A DNA stretch of 64,000 bases, from contig NZ_CP192063.1 in the NCBI RefSeq assembly GCF_050942425.1, forward strand, positions 682,001 to 746,000, in the 5' to 3' direction. A program made the position numbers and the translations under genes. This document shows, piece after piece, positions 16,421 to 25,162 of the stretch. This stretch comes from Actinoallomurus sp050942425. GTDB taxonomy: Bacteria > Actinomycetota > Actinomycetes > Streptosporangiales > Streptosporangiaceae. Within the stretch, counting starts at the first letter, position 1. The number at the start of each line of letters is the position of its first letter. A model generated the notes under the pieces. It saw only the letters and a program-made list of their open reading frames with translations. It was not told where the DNA came from and ran no database searches.

Positions 16421-18448
16421 TCAGCCGTTGTAGCGGTACAGCGTCTGGCCGCTGCCGGTCGAGCTCGACGTGCTGCCGCCGTACTCGGTGGCCTTGACGA
16501 CCGTGAGGTTCTTCTTGATCCAATCGGTGACCGTCGTGTTCCCGCCTCGGTTGTCGCCGCCGAGGAGGACGTAGCGCAGCTTGCCCTCCGCGAGGTACTG
16601 CTTCAGCTTCGCGACCGTCATGGCCGGGTCGCTGCCGGTGAAACCGCCCATCGCGATGACCGGTTCACCGGTCTTCAGGATGATCGACGAGGCGCTCTGC
16701 GCGCTGGAGACCGCGACGAGCCAGGTCGCGCCGCCTCGATTCTTCTCCAGGTACGAGATCAGCGATGTGCTCACGTCACCGCCGGGCCCGCCGCGCGCTG
16801 CCATGCCGCCCGACGGCGCGCCGCCGCCCTGGGGCGCCCCACCACCCGTGGGGGGCTTCATGCCGGTGGGCATCGAACGGCCGCTCATCCGCGGCCCGCC
16901 GCCCATCCCGCCCATGCCGCCCGCGGTGGCCGGTCCGGCCGTCGGGTTGGTGCCGTTCTCGCCGGTTCCGCCGAACGCCGTCGTGGTGGCGTACGCGGCG
17001 GGCCCGGCCAGGGACCCGACCAGGCCGACGGCCGCCGCGCCCAGGGCGAGCCGGGTCCGGGTACGCGGCGCGAGGCGCGCGATCACGAGTCCGGCCACAC
17101 CGGCGACCGTGGCCGCCGCGACCAGCCAGGCGACCCACGGGTGCCAGCTCGGCGTACGGCGCAGCACGACGAACGCCCACCCGCCGGTGACGGCGAACGC
17201 GAGCGGCAGCGCCCAGGACCAGCGGCGCGGGGCCTGGTACATCGCCACCGTGCCGGCCCCCACCAGTGCGGCCAGCGCGGGTGCCATGGCGGTCGAGTAG
17301 TACGGGTGGAAGGTGCCCTGCGCGAAGCTGAACACCGCGTAGTGCACGGCGAGCCAGCCGCCCCACAACAGCAGCCCCGAGCGGGCCCGGTCGGTGCGCG
17401 GCGCACGGCCGCGCAGGGCGACCGGCACGACGAGCGCGATGACGGCGAACGGGATCAGCCAGGAGATCTGCCCGGCCATGATCTGGTTGAAGAGCCGGCC
17501 GGCGCCGGACGTGCCGCCGAAGTTCGCGCCCTGGCCCGCACCGCTGCCGCCGGCCGAGGCGCCGAAGATCCGGCCGAGGCCGTTGTAGCCGATGACGAGG
17601 TCCCAGACCGTGTTGTTCGTGCTGCCGCCGATGTACGGGCGGTCGCTCGCCGGCCACCGGTCGACGATCAGCATCCACCAGGCGCTGGACACCGCGAGTG
17701 TCACCCCGGCGGCCGCCAGGTGACCGATGCGCCGGACCGTCGAGCCCTTCGCGCACAGCAGGTACACCAGCGCGAAGCCGGGCAGGACCAGGTAGGCCTG
17801 CATCATCTTGGTGTTGAACCCGAGCCCGACGAACGCCGCGCAAACCAGCAGCCGGCGCAGGCGGCCGGACTCCAGCGCCCGCTGCAGCGCCCACGCGGCG
17901 AGCACGAGCAGCAGGACGAGTAGCGTGTCGGGGTTGTTGTCGCGGTCGATCGCGACCGTGATCGGCGTCAGCGTCAGCACGAGCGCCGCGATCAGCGCCG
18001 CGCGGTACCCGAAGCTCCGGCGGACGGTGGCGTACAGCACGGCGACGGCGGCGACGCCCATGACGACCTGCGGGCCGACGAGGCTCCAGCCGTTGACGCC
18101 GATCACCCGCGCGACCAGTGCCGAAATCCACAGCGCCAGCGGCGGCTTGTCGACGGTGATGTAGTTGCCGGCGTCCAGGGATCCGAAGAAGAAGGCCTTC
18201 CAGCTGTGCGCCCCGGACAGGACGGCGGCGGAGTAGTAGGAGTTGCCGGACAGGGACCAGACCCGCCAGCCGTACAGGACCGCGGCCATTGCGAGGATCG
18301 CCCACAGCGCCGGGCGCGCCCAGCGCTCGAGCGGGTCCCGGTCGTACGGGCCGGGGGCGCGCTGCCGGTGCCGTGCGGCGGGATCGCGGGTCATCGGGGC
18401 GGCGGGCGGGGAGATGTGCGTCGTGGACGGGGGCATGTGCGTCGTCAT
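16421..18448 (-). CDS. Glycosyltransferase family 39-like membrane protein
   Basis: A 675-residue integral membrane enzyme of the ArnT/PMT (GT39, GT-C) type. About 11-12 hydrophobic segments cover residues 45-500. The first large loop has YYSAAVLSG and DKPPLALW (near 100), which carry the acceptor/donor site in this family; DRDNNPD near 165 is typical of the actinobacterial branch. Residues about 505-560 are a Gly/Met/Pro-rich linker and the last 115 residues a soluble extracytoplasmic domain. It would transfer a sugar from a polyprenyl-phosphate donor to a lipid, wall polymer or protein. The GT2 gene 36 bases upstream probably makes the donor. Confidence 0.85.
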   Translation of the reverse strand: MTTHMPPSTTHISPPAAPMTRDPAARHRQRAPGPYDRDPLERWARPALWAILAMAAVLYGWRVWSLSGNSYYSAAVLSGAHSWKAFFFGSLDAGNYITVDKPPLALWISALVARVIGVNGWSLVGPQVVMGVAAVAVLYATVRRSFGYRAALIAALVLTLTPITVAIDRDNNPDTLLVLLLVLAAWALQRALESGRLRRLLVCAAFVGLGFNTKMMQAYLVLPGFALVYLLCAKGSTVRRIGHLAAAGVTLAVSSAWWMLIVDRWPASDRPYIGGSTNNTVWDLVIGYNGLGRIFGASAGGSGAGQGANFGGTSGAGRLFNQIMAGQISWLIPFAVIALVVPVALRGRAPRTDRARSGLLLWGGWLAVHYAVFSFAQGTFHPYYSTAMAPALAALVGAGTVAMYQAPRRWSWALPLAFAVTGGWAFVVLRRTPSWHPWVAWLVAAATVAGVAGLVIARLAPRTRTRLALGAAAVGLVGSLAGPAAYATTTAFGGTGENGTNPTAGPATAGGMGGMGGGPRMSGRSMPTGMKPPTGGGAPQGGGAPSGGMAARGGPGGDVSTSLISYLEKNRGGATWLVAVSSAQSASSIILKTGEPVIAMGGFTGSDPAMTVAKLKQYLAEGKLRYVLLGGDNRGGNTTVTDWIKKNLTVVKATEYGGSTSSSTGSGQTLYRYNG

Positions 18449-18484
18449 CCGGGTGGGTCTTCCTGTGCGGAGGGAGGGTGGGGG

Positions 18485-19321
18485 TCAGGCCGCGGCGCGG
18501 ACGGCGGCGGGCCGCCGCCGGGACGGCACCGGGGCGCGGAACTCCCCGCGCCGGAGGCGCCGGCGGACCCGGGCGATGCCGCGCAGGTCGTCCAGTGCCG
18601 TCTGGACGATGTCGACGCGGCTGTCGGGGTCGTCCACCCAGTCGACCGGGACCTCGTGGACGCGCAGGTCGCTGCGTTCGGCGAGCACGAGCAGTTCGGT
18701 GTCGAAGAACCATGCCTGGTCCTCGACGAGCGGCAGCAGCGCCTGGACGATCTCGGTACGGCCGGCCTTGAACCCGCACTGCGCGTCGGAGAATTTCGCG
18801 CGCAGCGTCGTACGCAGCAGGAGGTTGTAGCAGCGGGAGATGATCTCGCGCTTCGGCCCACGCTCGACGCGGGCGCCACGGGCCAGGCGGGAGCCGATCG
18901 ACAGGTCGCTGTGCCCCGACACCAGCGGCATGACCAGGGGCAGGAACCCGTCGAGGTCGGTGGACAGGTCGACGTCCATGTACGCGACGACGTCGGCGTC
19001 GCTCATGCCCCACACGTGCCGCAGGGCGCGGCCCCGGCCCTTCTGGTCCAGGTGGACGGCGCGGACGTGCGGCAGGTCCTGGGTGAGCCGCATGGCGACG
19101 TCCCAGGTCCGGTCGGTGCTGGCGTTGTCGGCGATCGTGATGCGGAAGGCGTACGGGAACGTGCCGGTCAGGTAGGTGTGCAGCCGGCCGACGCTCTGGG
19201 CGAGGACGTGTTCCTCGTTGTAGACCGGGATGACGACCTCCACCAGGACGTGGGACGACCTGCGGAGGGGACGGACGGGCATGTCCTGCGCGGTGAGGGT
19301 GAAGTCGCTCATGGCATCCAC
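18485..19321 (-). CDS. GT2 glycosyltransferase, polyprenyl-phosphate sugar synthase-like
   Basis: A 278-residue cytoplasmic GT-A enzyme with PVYNEE near residue 32, the ADNASTDRT stretch, a DVDLSTDLDGF metal/nucleotide-binding motif (DxD) and RGPKREIISR, as in dolichol-phosphate mannose synthases. It lacks membrane segments after the catalytic domain. ATG 19312 (MSDFTL) is an alternative start. It immediately precedes the GT39-like gene; pairing of a donor synthase with a GT39 transferase is common, with this enzyme moving a sugar from a nucleotide to polyprenyl phosphate. Confidence 0.88.
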   Translation of the reverse strand: MDAMSDFTLTAQDMPVRPLRRSSHVLVEVVIPVYNEEHVLAQSVGRLHTYLTGTFPYAFRITIADNASTDRTWDVAMRLTQDLPHVRAVHLDQKGRGRALRHVWGMSDADVVAYMDVDLSTDLDGFLPLVMPLVSGHSDLSIGSRLARGARVERGPKREIISRCYNLLLRTTLRAKFSDAQCGFKAGRTEIVQALLPLVEDQAWFFDTELLVLAERSDLRVHEVPVDWVDDPDSRVDIVQTALDDLRGIARVRRRLRRGEFRAPVPSRRRPAAVRAAA

Positions 19322-19368
19322 GGTCGTGAATCGCCGTGTGAACGGGCTGACACGTCCATGAGGTCTGC

Positions 19369-19406
19369 GTGAGAGCTCGGCCGCGGTGATGCGGCCGAGC
19401 TCTCAC
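19369..19406 (-). terminator. Terminator hairpin
   Basis: Perfect 16-bp arms (19369-19384 and 19391-19406), 6-base loop, between the stop of the alginate-lyase-like gene (minus) and the GT2 start. Confidence 0.75.
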
Positions 19407-19442
19407 ACGGCCTTCATCAAGCCCCCGGAAAGATGAAAGCCC

Positions 19443-20702
19443 CTATCGGGTGAAGGCCAGCGTGCCGAAGCCGAGCTGGTCGAAGCCGCCGCTGTTCGGG
19501 CCGTAGTTCCCGCCGCCGCCCTCGGGGCGCACCTTGGCGGCCATCGCCTTGGTGAACGGCGCGTGCAGGCCGCGGCGGCGGACGTAGTGGTTGTAGACCA
19601 TCGCCCAGATCGGGCGGACGATGCCGCGAGCGGAGGGCGACACCTCGGTCTGGGTCAGGGTGCGTCCATGCGTGTTCGCCGCCCCGGACTTCCAGGTGTA
19701 CGGCGTGAACGGCACGTCGTGCCCGAGGTTGTACTTGGCGACGTACTCACAACCCTTGAGGAAGCGGTTGTCGTCGTAGCCGTACAGGTCGTACCCCTGG
19801 TTCCACGCCATCTCGCAGAACGTGCCCATGAGCCCGATCCCGAGCGTGGCGTGCCCCTGGTCGCGCCCGGCCTCCTGCCACTGGCCGAGACCGCCCGGGT
19901 GGAGGTACGGGACGGCGTGGCGGATGGACCCGTTCCCCGCACCCGACTTGAAGTAGGTCACCGCCTGCCGCACCTTGGCGTGGTCGTCGCAGAGGATCCC
20001 GATGGCCAGCACCGAGCACATCGCCGTCAGGTCCCAGTTCGCCCAGTAGTTCGTGATGAACGCGCCGTTGTGGTGCTTCAGGAAGTCGTCGTTCATCGGG
20101 TAGAAGACCTCGCGCATCATCTTCTGGAATCGCGCGAGGTCGAAGCCGGGGTAGCCGCGCATGAGCTCGGCGGCGTTCGCGAACTGGTAGCCGTAGATCC
20201 CGGCGGCCAGGAACCGGTCGGCGTTACCGCTCACGGCCTTCAGGGTCGCGGACCAGGCGTTCAGGATGTCGCGCGCCGCGTCGCCGTGCACGCGATCCCC
20301 GGTGATCTTCCAGCGCAGGGCGTTCTGGTAGGCGGCGTGGATGTCGTTGTAGAGGAGGACGTAGTTCTGCGGTGAGCCGCCGCGGTACACCGTCGCCTGG
20401 GGGCGCGCCTTCCAGCCGCTGCGGGAGTGGGAGTTCGCCTCGAGGACCTTCCAGCCCGCCTGCCACGGCGCGGCGCCCGCGCGTACCTTGGTCCGCATCC
20501 GCTTGAGGTCGGCGCTCGTATGCAGCAGCCCCGGGTGGGCGAACCGCTTCGCCGGGGCCTTGGCCAGCTTCGCGCCCACGTTGCCGGCCGACGCGTGTCC
20601 GCCGTCGAGCAGCCCGGCTCCCGCGACACCGGCCACGCCGGCGACCGCCAGCCCACCCGTCAGACCCAGCACGCTCCGCCGACTCATCCGGCTCTGCACC
20701 AT
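19443..20702 (-). CDS. Tat-exported alginate-lyase-family protein
   Basis: A 419-residue protein with a twin-arginine signal (MSRRSVLGLTGG at residues 6-17). The rest is helical and matches the (alpha/alpha) toroid alginate-lyase domain: a NYWANWD segment near 215, the GRDQGHATLGIGLM stretch near 285 with catalytic-type His, and EMAWNQGYDLYGYDDNR. The family includes enzymes cleaving uronate-containing polysaccharides by beta-elimination; the actual polymer is unknown. AGGAGA 6 bases upstream supports ATG 20702. It has its own terminator and no companion transporter. Confidence 0.85.
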   Translation of the reverse strand: MVQSRMSRRSVLGLTGGLAVAGVAGVAGAGLLDGGHASAGNVGAKLAKAPAKRFAHPGLLHTSADLKRMRTKVRAGAAPWQAGWKVLEANSHSRSGWKARPQATVYRGGSPQNYVLLYNDIHAAYQNALRWKITGDRVHGDAARDILNAWSATLKAVSGNADRFLAAGIYGYQFANAAELMRGYPGFDLARFQKMMREVFYPMNDDFLKHHNGAFITNYWANWDLTAMCSVLAIGILCDDHAKVRQAVTYFKSGAGNGSIRHAVPYLHPGGLGQWQEAGRDQGHATLGIGLMGTFCEMAWNQGYDLYGYDDNRFLKGCEYVAKYNLGHDVPFTPYTWKSGAANTHGRTLTQTEVSPSARGIVRPIWAMVYNHYVRRRGLHAPFTKAMAAKVRPEGGGGNYGPNSGGFDQLGFGTLAFTR

Positions 20703-20778
20703 GATGTCTCCTATGCGTGTCGATGCTCTCGCTCAGGAGACGAGCCGGCCGCCCGGCGATAACCGTTTTTGACAGCCC

Positions 20779-20797
20779 CCGCCGGATCTCCCGGCGG
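20779..20797. repeat. Small inverted repeat after the AhpD-like gene
   Basis: CCGCCGG and CCGGCGG around ATCTC, 53 bases beyond the stop of the AhpD-like gene (minus). No T run in that direction; terminator function is uncertain. Confidence 0.35.
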
Positions 20798-20849
20798 AGG
20801 CTGGACGGCAGTGCCCGGGGCGTGTGCCGCTGGTGCGGGCGGCCCCTCG

Positions 20850-21323
20850 TTATCCGAACTGGCCGGGCTGGTAGTCGCCGGCGGGCTGCTGGATGATGAC
20901 GTTCCCGCGGTTGAAGGCGTTGATGAGGGCGATGGCGCACACCAGGGCCGCGAGCTGGTCCTCGTCGTAGTACTTGGCGGCATTGGCCCAGGCGTCGTCG
21001 GTGACGCCACCGGCGGCGTCGGCGAGGCGGGTGCCCTGTTCGGCCAGTTCCAGAGCGGCGCGCTCGGCGTCGGTGAAGACCGTGGCCTCCCGCCAGGCCG
21101 CGACCAGGTTGAGGCGCGTCGAGGTCTCCCCGGCATGCGCGGCGTCCTTGGTGTGCATGTCGACGCAGAAACCGCAGCCGTTGATCTGACTGGCGCGGAG
21201 CTTCACCAGCTCCTGCGTCGCGGCCGGCAGCGTCGAGTCCGCGAGCATCCTGTCCGCCGCGACGAGGTGCCTACCGAACTTCGCTGCGACCCTGTTGTGG
21301 AAGACGTCCAAGCGAGCACTCAT
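20850..21323 (-). CDS. Carboxymuconolactone decarboxylase/AhpD-like protein
   Basis: A 157-residue all-helical protein with the AhpD-type motif GCGFCVDMHT near residues 49-58: the CxxC pair and the downstream His are those used in alkylhydroperoxidase chemistry. Family members reduce peroxides through a thiol relay. ACAGGAG lies 8 bases upstream of ATG 21323. It is a single gene, divergently placed relative to nothing obvious, and is separated by 108 bases from the DUF1877 gene to its right. Confidence 0.88.
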   Translation of the reverse strand: MSARLDVFHNRVAAKFGRHLVAADRMLADSTLPAATQELVKLRASQINGCGFCVDMHTKDAAHAGETSTRLNLVAAWREATVFTDAERAALELAEQGTRLADAAGGVTDDAWANAAKYYDEDQLAALVCAIALINAFNRGNVIIQQPAGDYQPGQFG

Positions 21324-21431
21324 GGCGCACTCCTGTGTCGTTGTTTCCGGTTACACCTCTTTCGACGAAACAGCTCGGCAACCTGTGACGTGGGGTGTCT
21401 CGCCACCTGCCGACCGGCGCGCATCGATGAA

Positions 21432-21881
21432 TCAGCAGCTGAAGCTCCGGATCGCCGCGCCACCCGAGGCGGCTGTCGTATGGAAGAACTCGACCAGCGC
21501 CCGGTGGTGGTACTCCAGATAGTCGAGGCTGTCGTCATTCCAGACCCGGGGGTAGACGTCCTCCTCGGTCATCTTCTTCGGGTCGTAGTGACCGGCCAAC
21601 GCCTCGAACGGCGTCGCACCGAGGGCCCGTGCGGTGTCGGCGACCATGTCGTCGTCCCAGCCGAAAAGGGTGCAGCCCTCATCGATGAGATGGCCGTCCT
21701 CGTACAGATCGACATCCACCTCGGCCGCGTCCAGCAGGAACTGGATGCCGGCCCAGGCCTTGTCGAGATAGCAGGACGGCAGACTCTCATCGAACAGATA
21801 GTCCTCCGCCCACTCCGGATCCGCGATCGCCCGGTCCAGCTCCTCCGAGGTCACTCGAGTGAACGAGAGGACCATGCTCAT
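21432..21881 (-). CDS. DUF1877 (YfbM-like) protein
   Basis: A 149-residue soluble acidic protein. Start ATG 21881 (MSMVLSFTRVTSEEL) matches the usual beginning of YfbM/DUF1877 proteins; a longer frame back to 21998 runs over the divergent promoter and is rejected. Typical elements include the DEGCTLFGWDDD loop and a C-terminal LVEFFHTTA helix. The family has no known function. It is divergent from the flavin monooxygenase, with a shared 170-base promoter region. Confidence 0.75.
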   Translation of the reverse strand: MSMVLSFTRVTSEELDRAIADPEWAEDYLFDESLPSCYLDKAWAGIQFLLDAAEVDVDLYEDGHLIDEGCTLFGWDDDMVADTARALGATPFEALAGHYDPKKMTEEDVYPRVWNDDSLDYLEYHHRALVEFFHTTAASGGAAIRSFSC

Positions 21882-21958
21882 GAATCCACCACTCTCCGAT
21901 CGGCCACCCGAATCGGAGCCGAGTGTTCCATGCCGCGCAGACACCCCTATAGGTCCAT

Positions 21959-21977
21959 GTACTACAACGTGTAGTAC
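21959..21977. promoter_or_regulatory. Perfect 8-bp inverted repeat operator
   Basis: GTACTACA-ACG-TGTAGTAC, between the divergent DUF1877 and flavin monooxygenase genes, 75 bases before the monooxygenase start. The form suits a TetR- or MarR-type repressor, but none is encoded next to it. Confidence 0.6.
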
Positions 21978-22051
21978 TTTGGCGGTGCCAGCGGGCATCG
22001 CGTGAGCTTCGCCTCCACGAGGCGGGCGTTTCGGCTTGGAGGTGAGGGCCG

Positions 22052-23239
22052 GTGGCTGAGCGGCTGACGGCGATCGTGGTGGGCGGCGGAATCGCGGGGC
22101 TCGCCTCGGCCATCTCGCTCGCGCAGGCGGGTTGGGCGGTCACGGTGCTGGAGCGTGCACCGGCCTTCGGGGAGGTCGGTGCGGGCCTGGCCATCACCCA
22201 CAACGGGATGAGCGCCCTGGAGGCCATCGGCGTCGGCGAGGCCGTAGGAGCCGCCGGGTATGAGACCGTCCCCGCGGGCTTTCAGGATCCGGGAGGCCGC
22301 TGGCTGCTGCGGATCCCCGACACACCGGACGTGCGGGCGACCACCACGATCTGGGGCATTCACCGGCAACGCCTGCACTCCGCCCTGCGGGAGGCGGCCG
22401 AGGCCGCCGACGGCGTCGAGTTGGTCACCGGCGCCGAGGTCACCGCCGTCCGGCCGGGTCACCCCACCGACGAGCCGGCCGCCGTCACCTGGCAGACCTC
22501 TGACGGGCGGCACACCGGCGAATCCGGCTTGGTCGTGGCCGCCGACGGCGTTCGCAGCGCCGTCCGGCAGCAGCTGTTCCCGAACGCCCACGCCCGCTAC
22601 AGCGGCAGCACCAGCTGGCGGGCGGTCATCCCCGACACCACCACCTCCGACGGCCGCCTCTTCCAGGTGTGGGGACCGGGCACGGAGTTCGGCGCCGTCC
22701 GGCTCAGCGACCGCGAGATGTACTGGTACGGGTACTTCCGGCACCCCGAGGGAGCCTCCTTCGACGACGAGCCGGCCGCCGCCCGCGACCATTTCTCCGG
22801 ATGGTCCGCGCAGGTCCAGGCCATCGTGGCGGCCACCGCCGCGGACCAACTGATGCGCCACGACGTCTACCACCTGCCCGGCGGGCTCGGCGGCTACATC
22901 CGCGGGCGGGTCGTCATGGTCGGCGACGCCGCGCACGCCATGCTGCCCACCGTGGGGCAGGGAGCGTCTTCCGCCCTCGAAGACGGCGTCTGCGTGGGCC
23001 GCCTCATCGCGGCACCGGTCGCCGCCGGCGGCGACCTGGCCGCCGCCCTGGCCGCCTTCGATCAGGCCCGCCGGCCACGCTGCCGCCAGATCGCCCGGCT
23101 GTCGGCCATCACCGCGAGGTTCGGCGCCGACCTCGGCGGCGGCCTGCGACAATCCGTCCGCAACACCCTGCTGAGGCTCACCCCAGCCGGGTCCCTCGCC
23201 AAAGCCGCCACACCGATCGTGAGCTGGACGGCCCCGTAA
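22052..23239 (+). CDS. FAD-dependent aromatic-type monooxygenase
   Basis: A 395-residue group A flavoprotein monooxygenase: dinucleotide fold GGGIAGLA near residue 10, the second FAD/NADPH motif around AADGVRSAVR (near 168) and the GDAAHAMLPTVGQGAS motif near 290. Such enzymes use NAD(P)H and oxygen to hydroxylate aromatic or polycyclic substrates; the substrate here is not evident. GGAGG at 22038-22042 supports GTG 22052. Isolated from biosynthetic genes; the palindrome upstream suggests substrate-inducible control. Confidence 0.88.
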   Translation: MAERLTAIVVGGGIAGLASAISLAQAGWAVTVLERAPAFGEVGAGLAITHNGMSALEAIGVGEAVGAAGYETVPAGFQDPGGRWLLRIPDTPDVRATTTIWGIHRQRLHSALREAAEAADGVELVTGAEVTAVRPGHPTDEPAAVTWQTSDGRHTGESGLVVAADGVRSAVRQQLFPNAHARYSGSTSWRAVIPDTTTSDGRLFQVWGPGTEFGAVRLSDREMYWYGYFRHPEGASFDDEPAAARDHFSGWSAQVQAIVAATAADQLMRHDVYHLPGGLGGYIRGRVVMVGDAAHAMLPTVGQGASSALEDGVCVGRLIAAPVAAGGDLAAALAAFDQARRPRCRQIARLSAITARFGADLGGGLRQSVRNTLLRLTPAGSLAKAATPIVSWTAP

Positions 23240-23286
23240 CGACAGGGTCACCTCGGGCCGAAACGCCTGGCGGGCCTATTGGGCGT

Positions 23287-24042
23287 CTATGCCCTCTTCC
23301 GCCGTAGATCGTGGCCGGTGCTGATCGCCACGGTGGCCAGGAGGCCCAGCGCCAGGGTCTGGACGAGGGAGTCCGGGTGGGGTGCGGTCCTGAGGAGGGT
23401 CTGGCTCGCCGCGAGGGCCAGTCCGGTCCCGATGTGCAGAAGGGCCGTGGACAGCCGGCGCGTGGTCGGCAGGGTGGCGGTCTGGGAGACGCGGGCGACG
23501 AGGGTGCACAGGCGGAGCGCGGTGAACCCCAGGGTGAGCCAGTAGTAGGCGACCAGGGCGGCTTCGGCGAAGCCCGTGGCGTGCTCGGCCACGCCGCTCC
23601 ACGCCGTCAGGACCATGGCCAGGGCCGCGATGCCCGGGGCGGCCAGGGTGCGGACCGCCACGGCGGTCAGGTGGCGGAGCGTTTCGCCGCGCAGCGGTGG
23701 AAGCGGCGCGGCGAGGACGATGCCGAGCAGGAGCGGTGCGAGCCACAGGCTCGTGGCGGGGTGGCGGACGTCGGCGGTCAGAGTGGTGGATGGTGCGACC
23801 GCGCGCACCAGCAGCCCGCTCGTGGCGATGATCGCGAACAGGGTGACGGTCAGGACGCGGCGGGTCTGGCCGGTGAACGTCTCGGGCCAGTCGCCCGGGT
23901 GGAGCCAGAGTCGCGCGGCCCCCGCGAGGGTGTCGGGCCAGGAGCGCACTCCCGACGCGGACACCTCGCGGCTGATGTCCGCACCCCATCGCTCGCGAAC
24001 GGCCGGCGGGTAGAGCCCGGCCAAGAGCGTGGCCGCCCTCAT
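23287..24042 (-). CDS. Membrane protein paired with PadR regulator
   Basis: A 251-residue protein with a cytoplasmic N-terminal part (LYPPAVRERWG, WPDTLAG, WLHPGDWPE) and about five hydrophobic segments after residue 60. No family was recognised with certainty. Its ATG overlaps the stop of the PadR gene by four bases, an arrangement frequent in actinomycetes, where the regulator controls a membrane partner. Confidence 0.75.
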   Translation of the reverse strand: MRAATLLAGLYPPAVRERWGADISREVSASGVRSWPDTLAGAARLWLHPGDWPETFTGQTRRVLTVTLFAIIATSGLLVRAVAPSTTLTADVRHPATSLWLAPLLLGIVLAAPLPPLRGETLRHLTAVAVRTLAAPGIAALAMVLTAWSGVAEHATGFAEAALVAYYWLTLGFTALRLCTLVARVSQTATLPTTRRLSTALLHIGTGLALAASQTLLRTAPHPDSLVQTLALGLLATVAISTGHDLRRKRA

Positions 24043-24350
24043 GCCGGATTGATCCCGAGCGCGCGCAGGCCCGCGGCGGAGACGCGGGCCATCTGCTGGA
24101 GCTCGGTGCGCAGCAGGTCGCGGCCCGTGTCGGTGATCTGCATGGTGCGGTGGCGTTCCCCGGGTTCGGCCGGCTCGTCCGCGGGCCGGATCAGCTCGCG
24201 CGTCTCCAACCGGGACAGTGCTCCGTAGAGGCTGCCGGGTCCGAGCTTGCGCCCGGTGAGCTCTTCGATCGCGGTGTTGATGGCGTATCCGTGGCGCGGG
24301 CCGTCCGCGAGGACGGTGAGCACGAGCATCTGCGCGTCATTGCTGTGCAT
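24039..24350 (-). CDS. PadR-family transcriptional regulator
   Basis: A 103-residue winged-helix protein: DAQMLVLTVLADGPRHGYAI, the recognition segment LGPGSLYGALSRLE and the wing REL..RHRTMQITDTG are the PadR signature. It lacks the C-terminal helical dimerisation part of long PadR proteins, so it belongs to the short class. AAGGAG precedes ATG 24350. CTAC-N7-GTAG at about 24390-24405 in the promoter is a possible binding site. Confidence 0.9.
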   Translation of the reverse strand: MHSNDAQMLVLTVLADGPRHGYAINTAIEELTGRKLGPGSLYGALSRLETRELIRPADEPAEPGERHRTMQITDTGRDLLRTELQQMARVSAAGLRALGINPA

Positions 24351-24479
24351 CGGTCTCCTTCCCGCCTCAGCATAGTACGAGGGGCGATGCTACATGTCGC
24401 GTAGTAGGGCGCGCCCCGGTAATGGGACAAATCGCCAGCTGTCCTGTCGAGGAGGTGGCGAAGGTGAGCCGCTGTGGCG

Positions 24480-24803
24480 TCAGTGCAGAAGACCCAAGTA
24501 ACGCGACAGGCCATGCTCGACCTGCGCCATGTCATCCCGCGTGAGGTAGTCCACGAGTTCGCCGGTGACGTATGAGACGTCGATGGTGCGGACCTGATCG
24601 ATCAGGATCTTGGTATCCCGCCCCGCGATGACGACCTCCGGCCTGAAGACCGACGCCTGGGCGCTGGTCGAGGTCGGGACAATGGTCACCGCGGACCAGG
24701 CGTTCTGCTCGATGCTGATGACGAGCCCGAGGCGTCGGCCCCGTTGTTCGTGGCCGCGTTTGGCATCGCCAAGGTCTACTGGGTAGACCGCTCCCCGGAT
24801 CAT
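24480..24803 (-). CDS. mazF: MazF/PemK-type toxin
   Basis: A 107-residue protein from ATG 24803 (MIRGAVYPVDLGDAKRGHEQ); the longer frame to 24881 is only read-through of the antitoxin region. It has the PemK-fold pattern: RG-VYPVDLG, the RLGLVIS strand, TIVPTSTS, and ILIDQVRTIDVSYV. MazF-like toxins are mRNA endoribonucleases. It overlaps the antitoxin stop by four bases (ATGA), the normal coupling for this type of module. The promoter and operator are in front of the antitoxin. Confidence 0.9.
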   Translation of the reverse strand: MIRGAVYPVDLGDAKRGHEQRGRRLGLVISIEQNAWSAVTIVPTSTSAQASVFRPEVVIAGRDTKILIDQVRTIDVSYVTGELVDYLTRDDMAQVEHGLSRYLGLLH

Positions 24804-25069
24804 GCGCGATCGTGCGACCTCGCCGGAACGGTGAGGTCGGTGCCGGTGATGCGGATGTTGCCGTCGGCGTCGTACTCCCATGCATCCGCTTCAGCGGAGA
24901 GGTCTTCGGTCCTCAGCCGGTGCATGTCCGCGCGGGCACGCTCCTCCCACGCCTCGCGGTCCAGCAGTCGCAGCGCGCGGCGGATGACGTCGCTGGTCTT
25001 CTCATCCTTGCGGCGGTTGGCCTCGATGACACGGAGGTCTTCTTCGGTGGGACGGAATCCGACACTCAT
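24800..25069 (-). CDS. Ribbon-helix-helix antitoxin
   Basis: An 89-residue protein from ATG 25069 (MSVGFRPTEEDLRVIEANRR). The N-terminal part, with SVGFRPTEED and TSDVIRRALRLLDREAW, is a ribbon-helix-helix DNA-binding domain like those of ParD and mycobacterial MazE proteins. The C-terminal acidic tail (SAEADAWEYDADG) is the likely toxin-neutralising part. It is the first gene of the pair, as expected for an autorepressor; an inverted repeat sits at its promoter. Confidence 0.85.
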   Translation of the reverse strand: MSVGFRPTEEDLRVIEANRRKDEKTSDVIRRALRLLDREAWEERARADMHRLRTEDLSAEADAWEYDADGNIRITGTDLTVPARSHDRA

Positions 25070-25078
25070 GAACCTAAT

Positions 25079-25096
25079 GTACAACAATCGTTGGAC
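25079..25096 (-). promoter_or_regulatory. Putative antitoxin operator
   Basis: GTACAAC-AATC-GTTGGAC, 7-bp arms with one mismatch, directly in front of the antitoxin ATG and overlapping a TACATT -10-like element on the minus strand. Confidence 0.5.
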
Positions 25097-25162
25097 GCCG
25101 TGCCTGGCGTCCATGGCCGCGCAGGTGGGCCGGCGTCGCGGGCCGGCCCACCACCCCATCGT

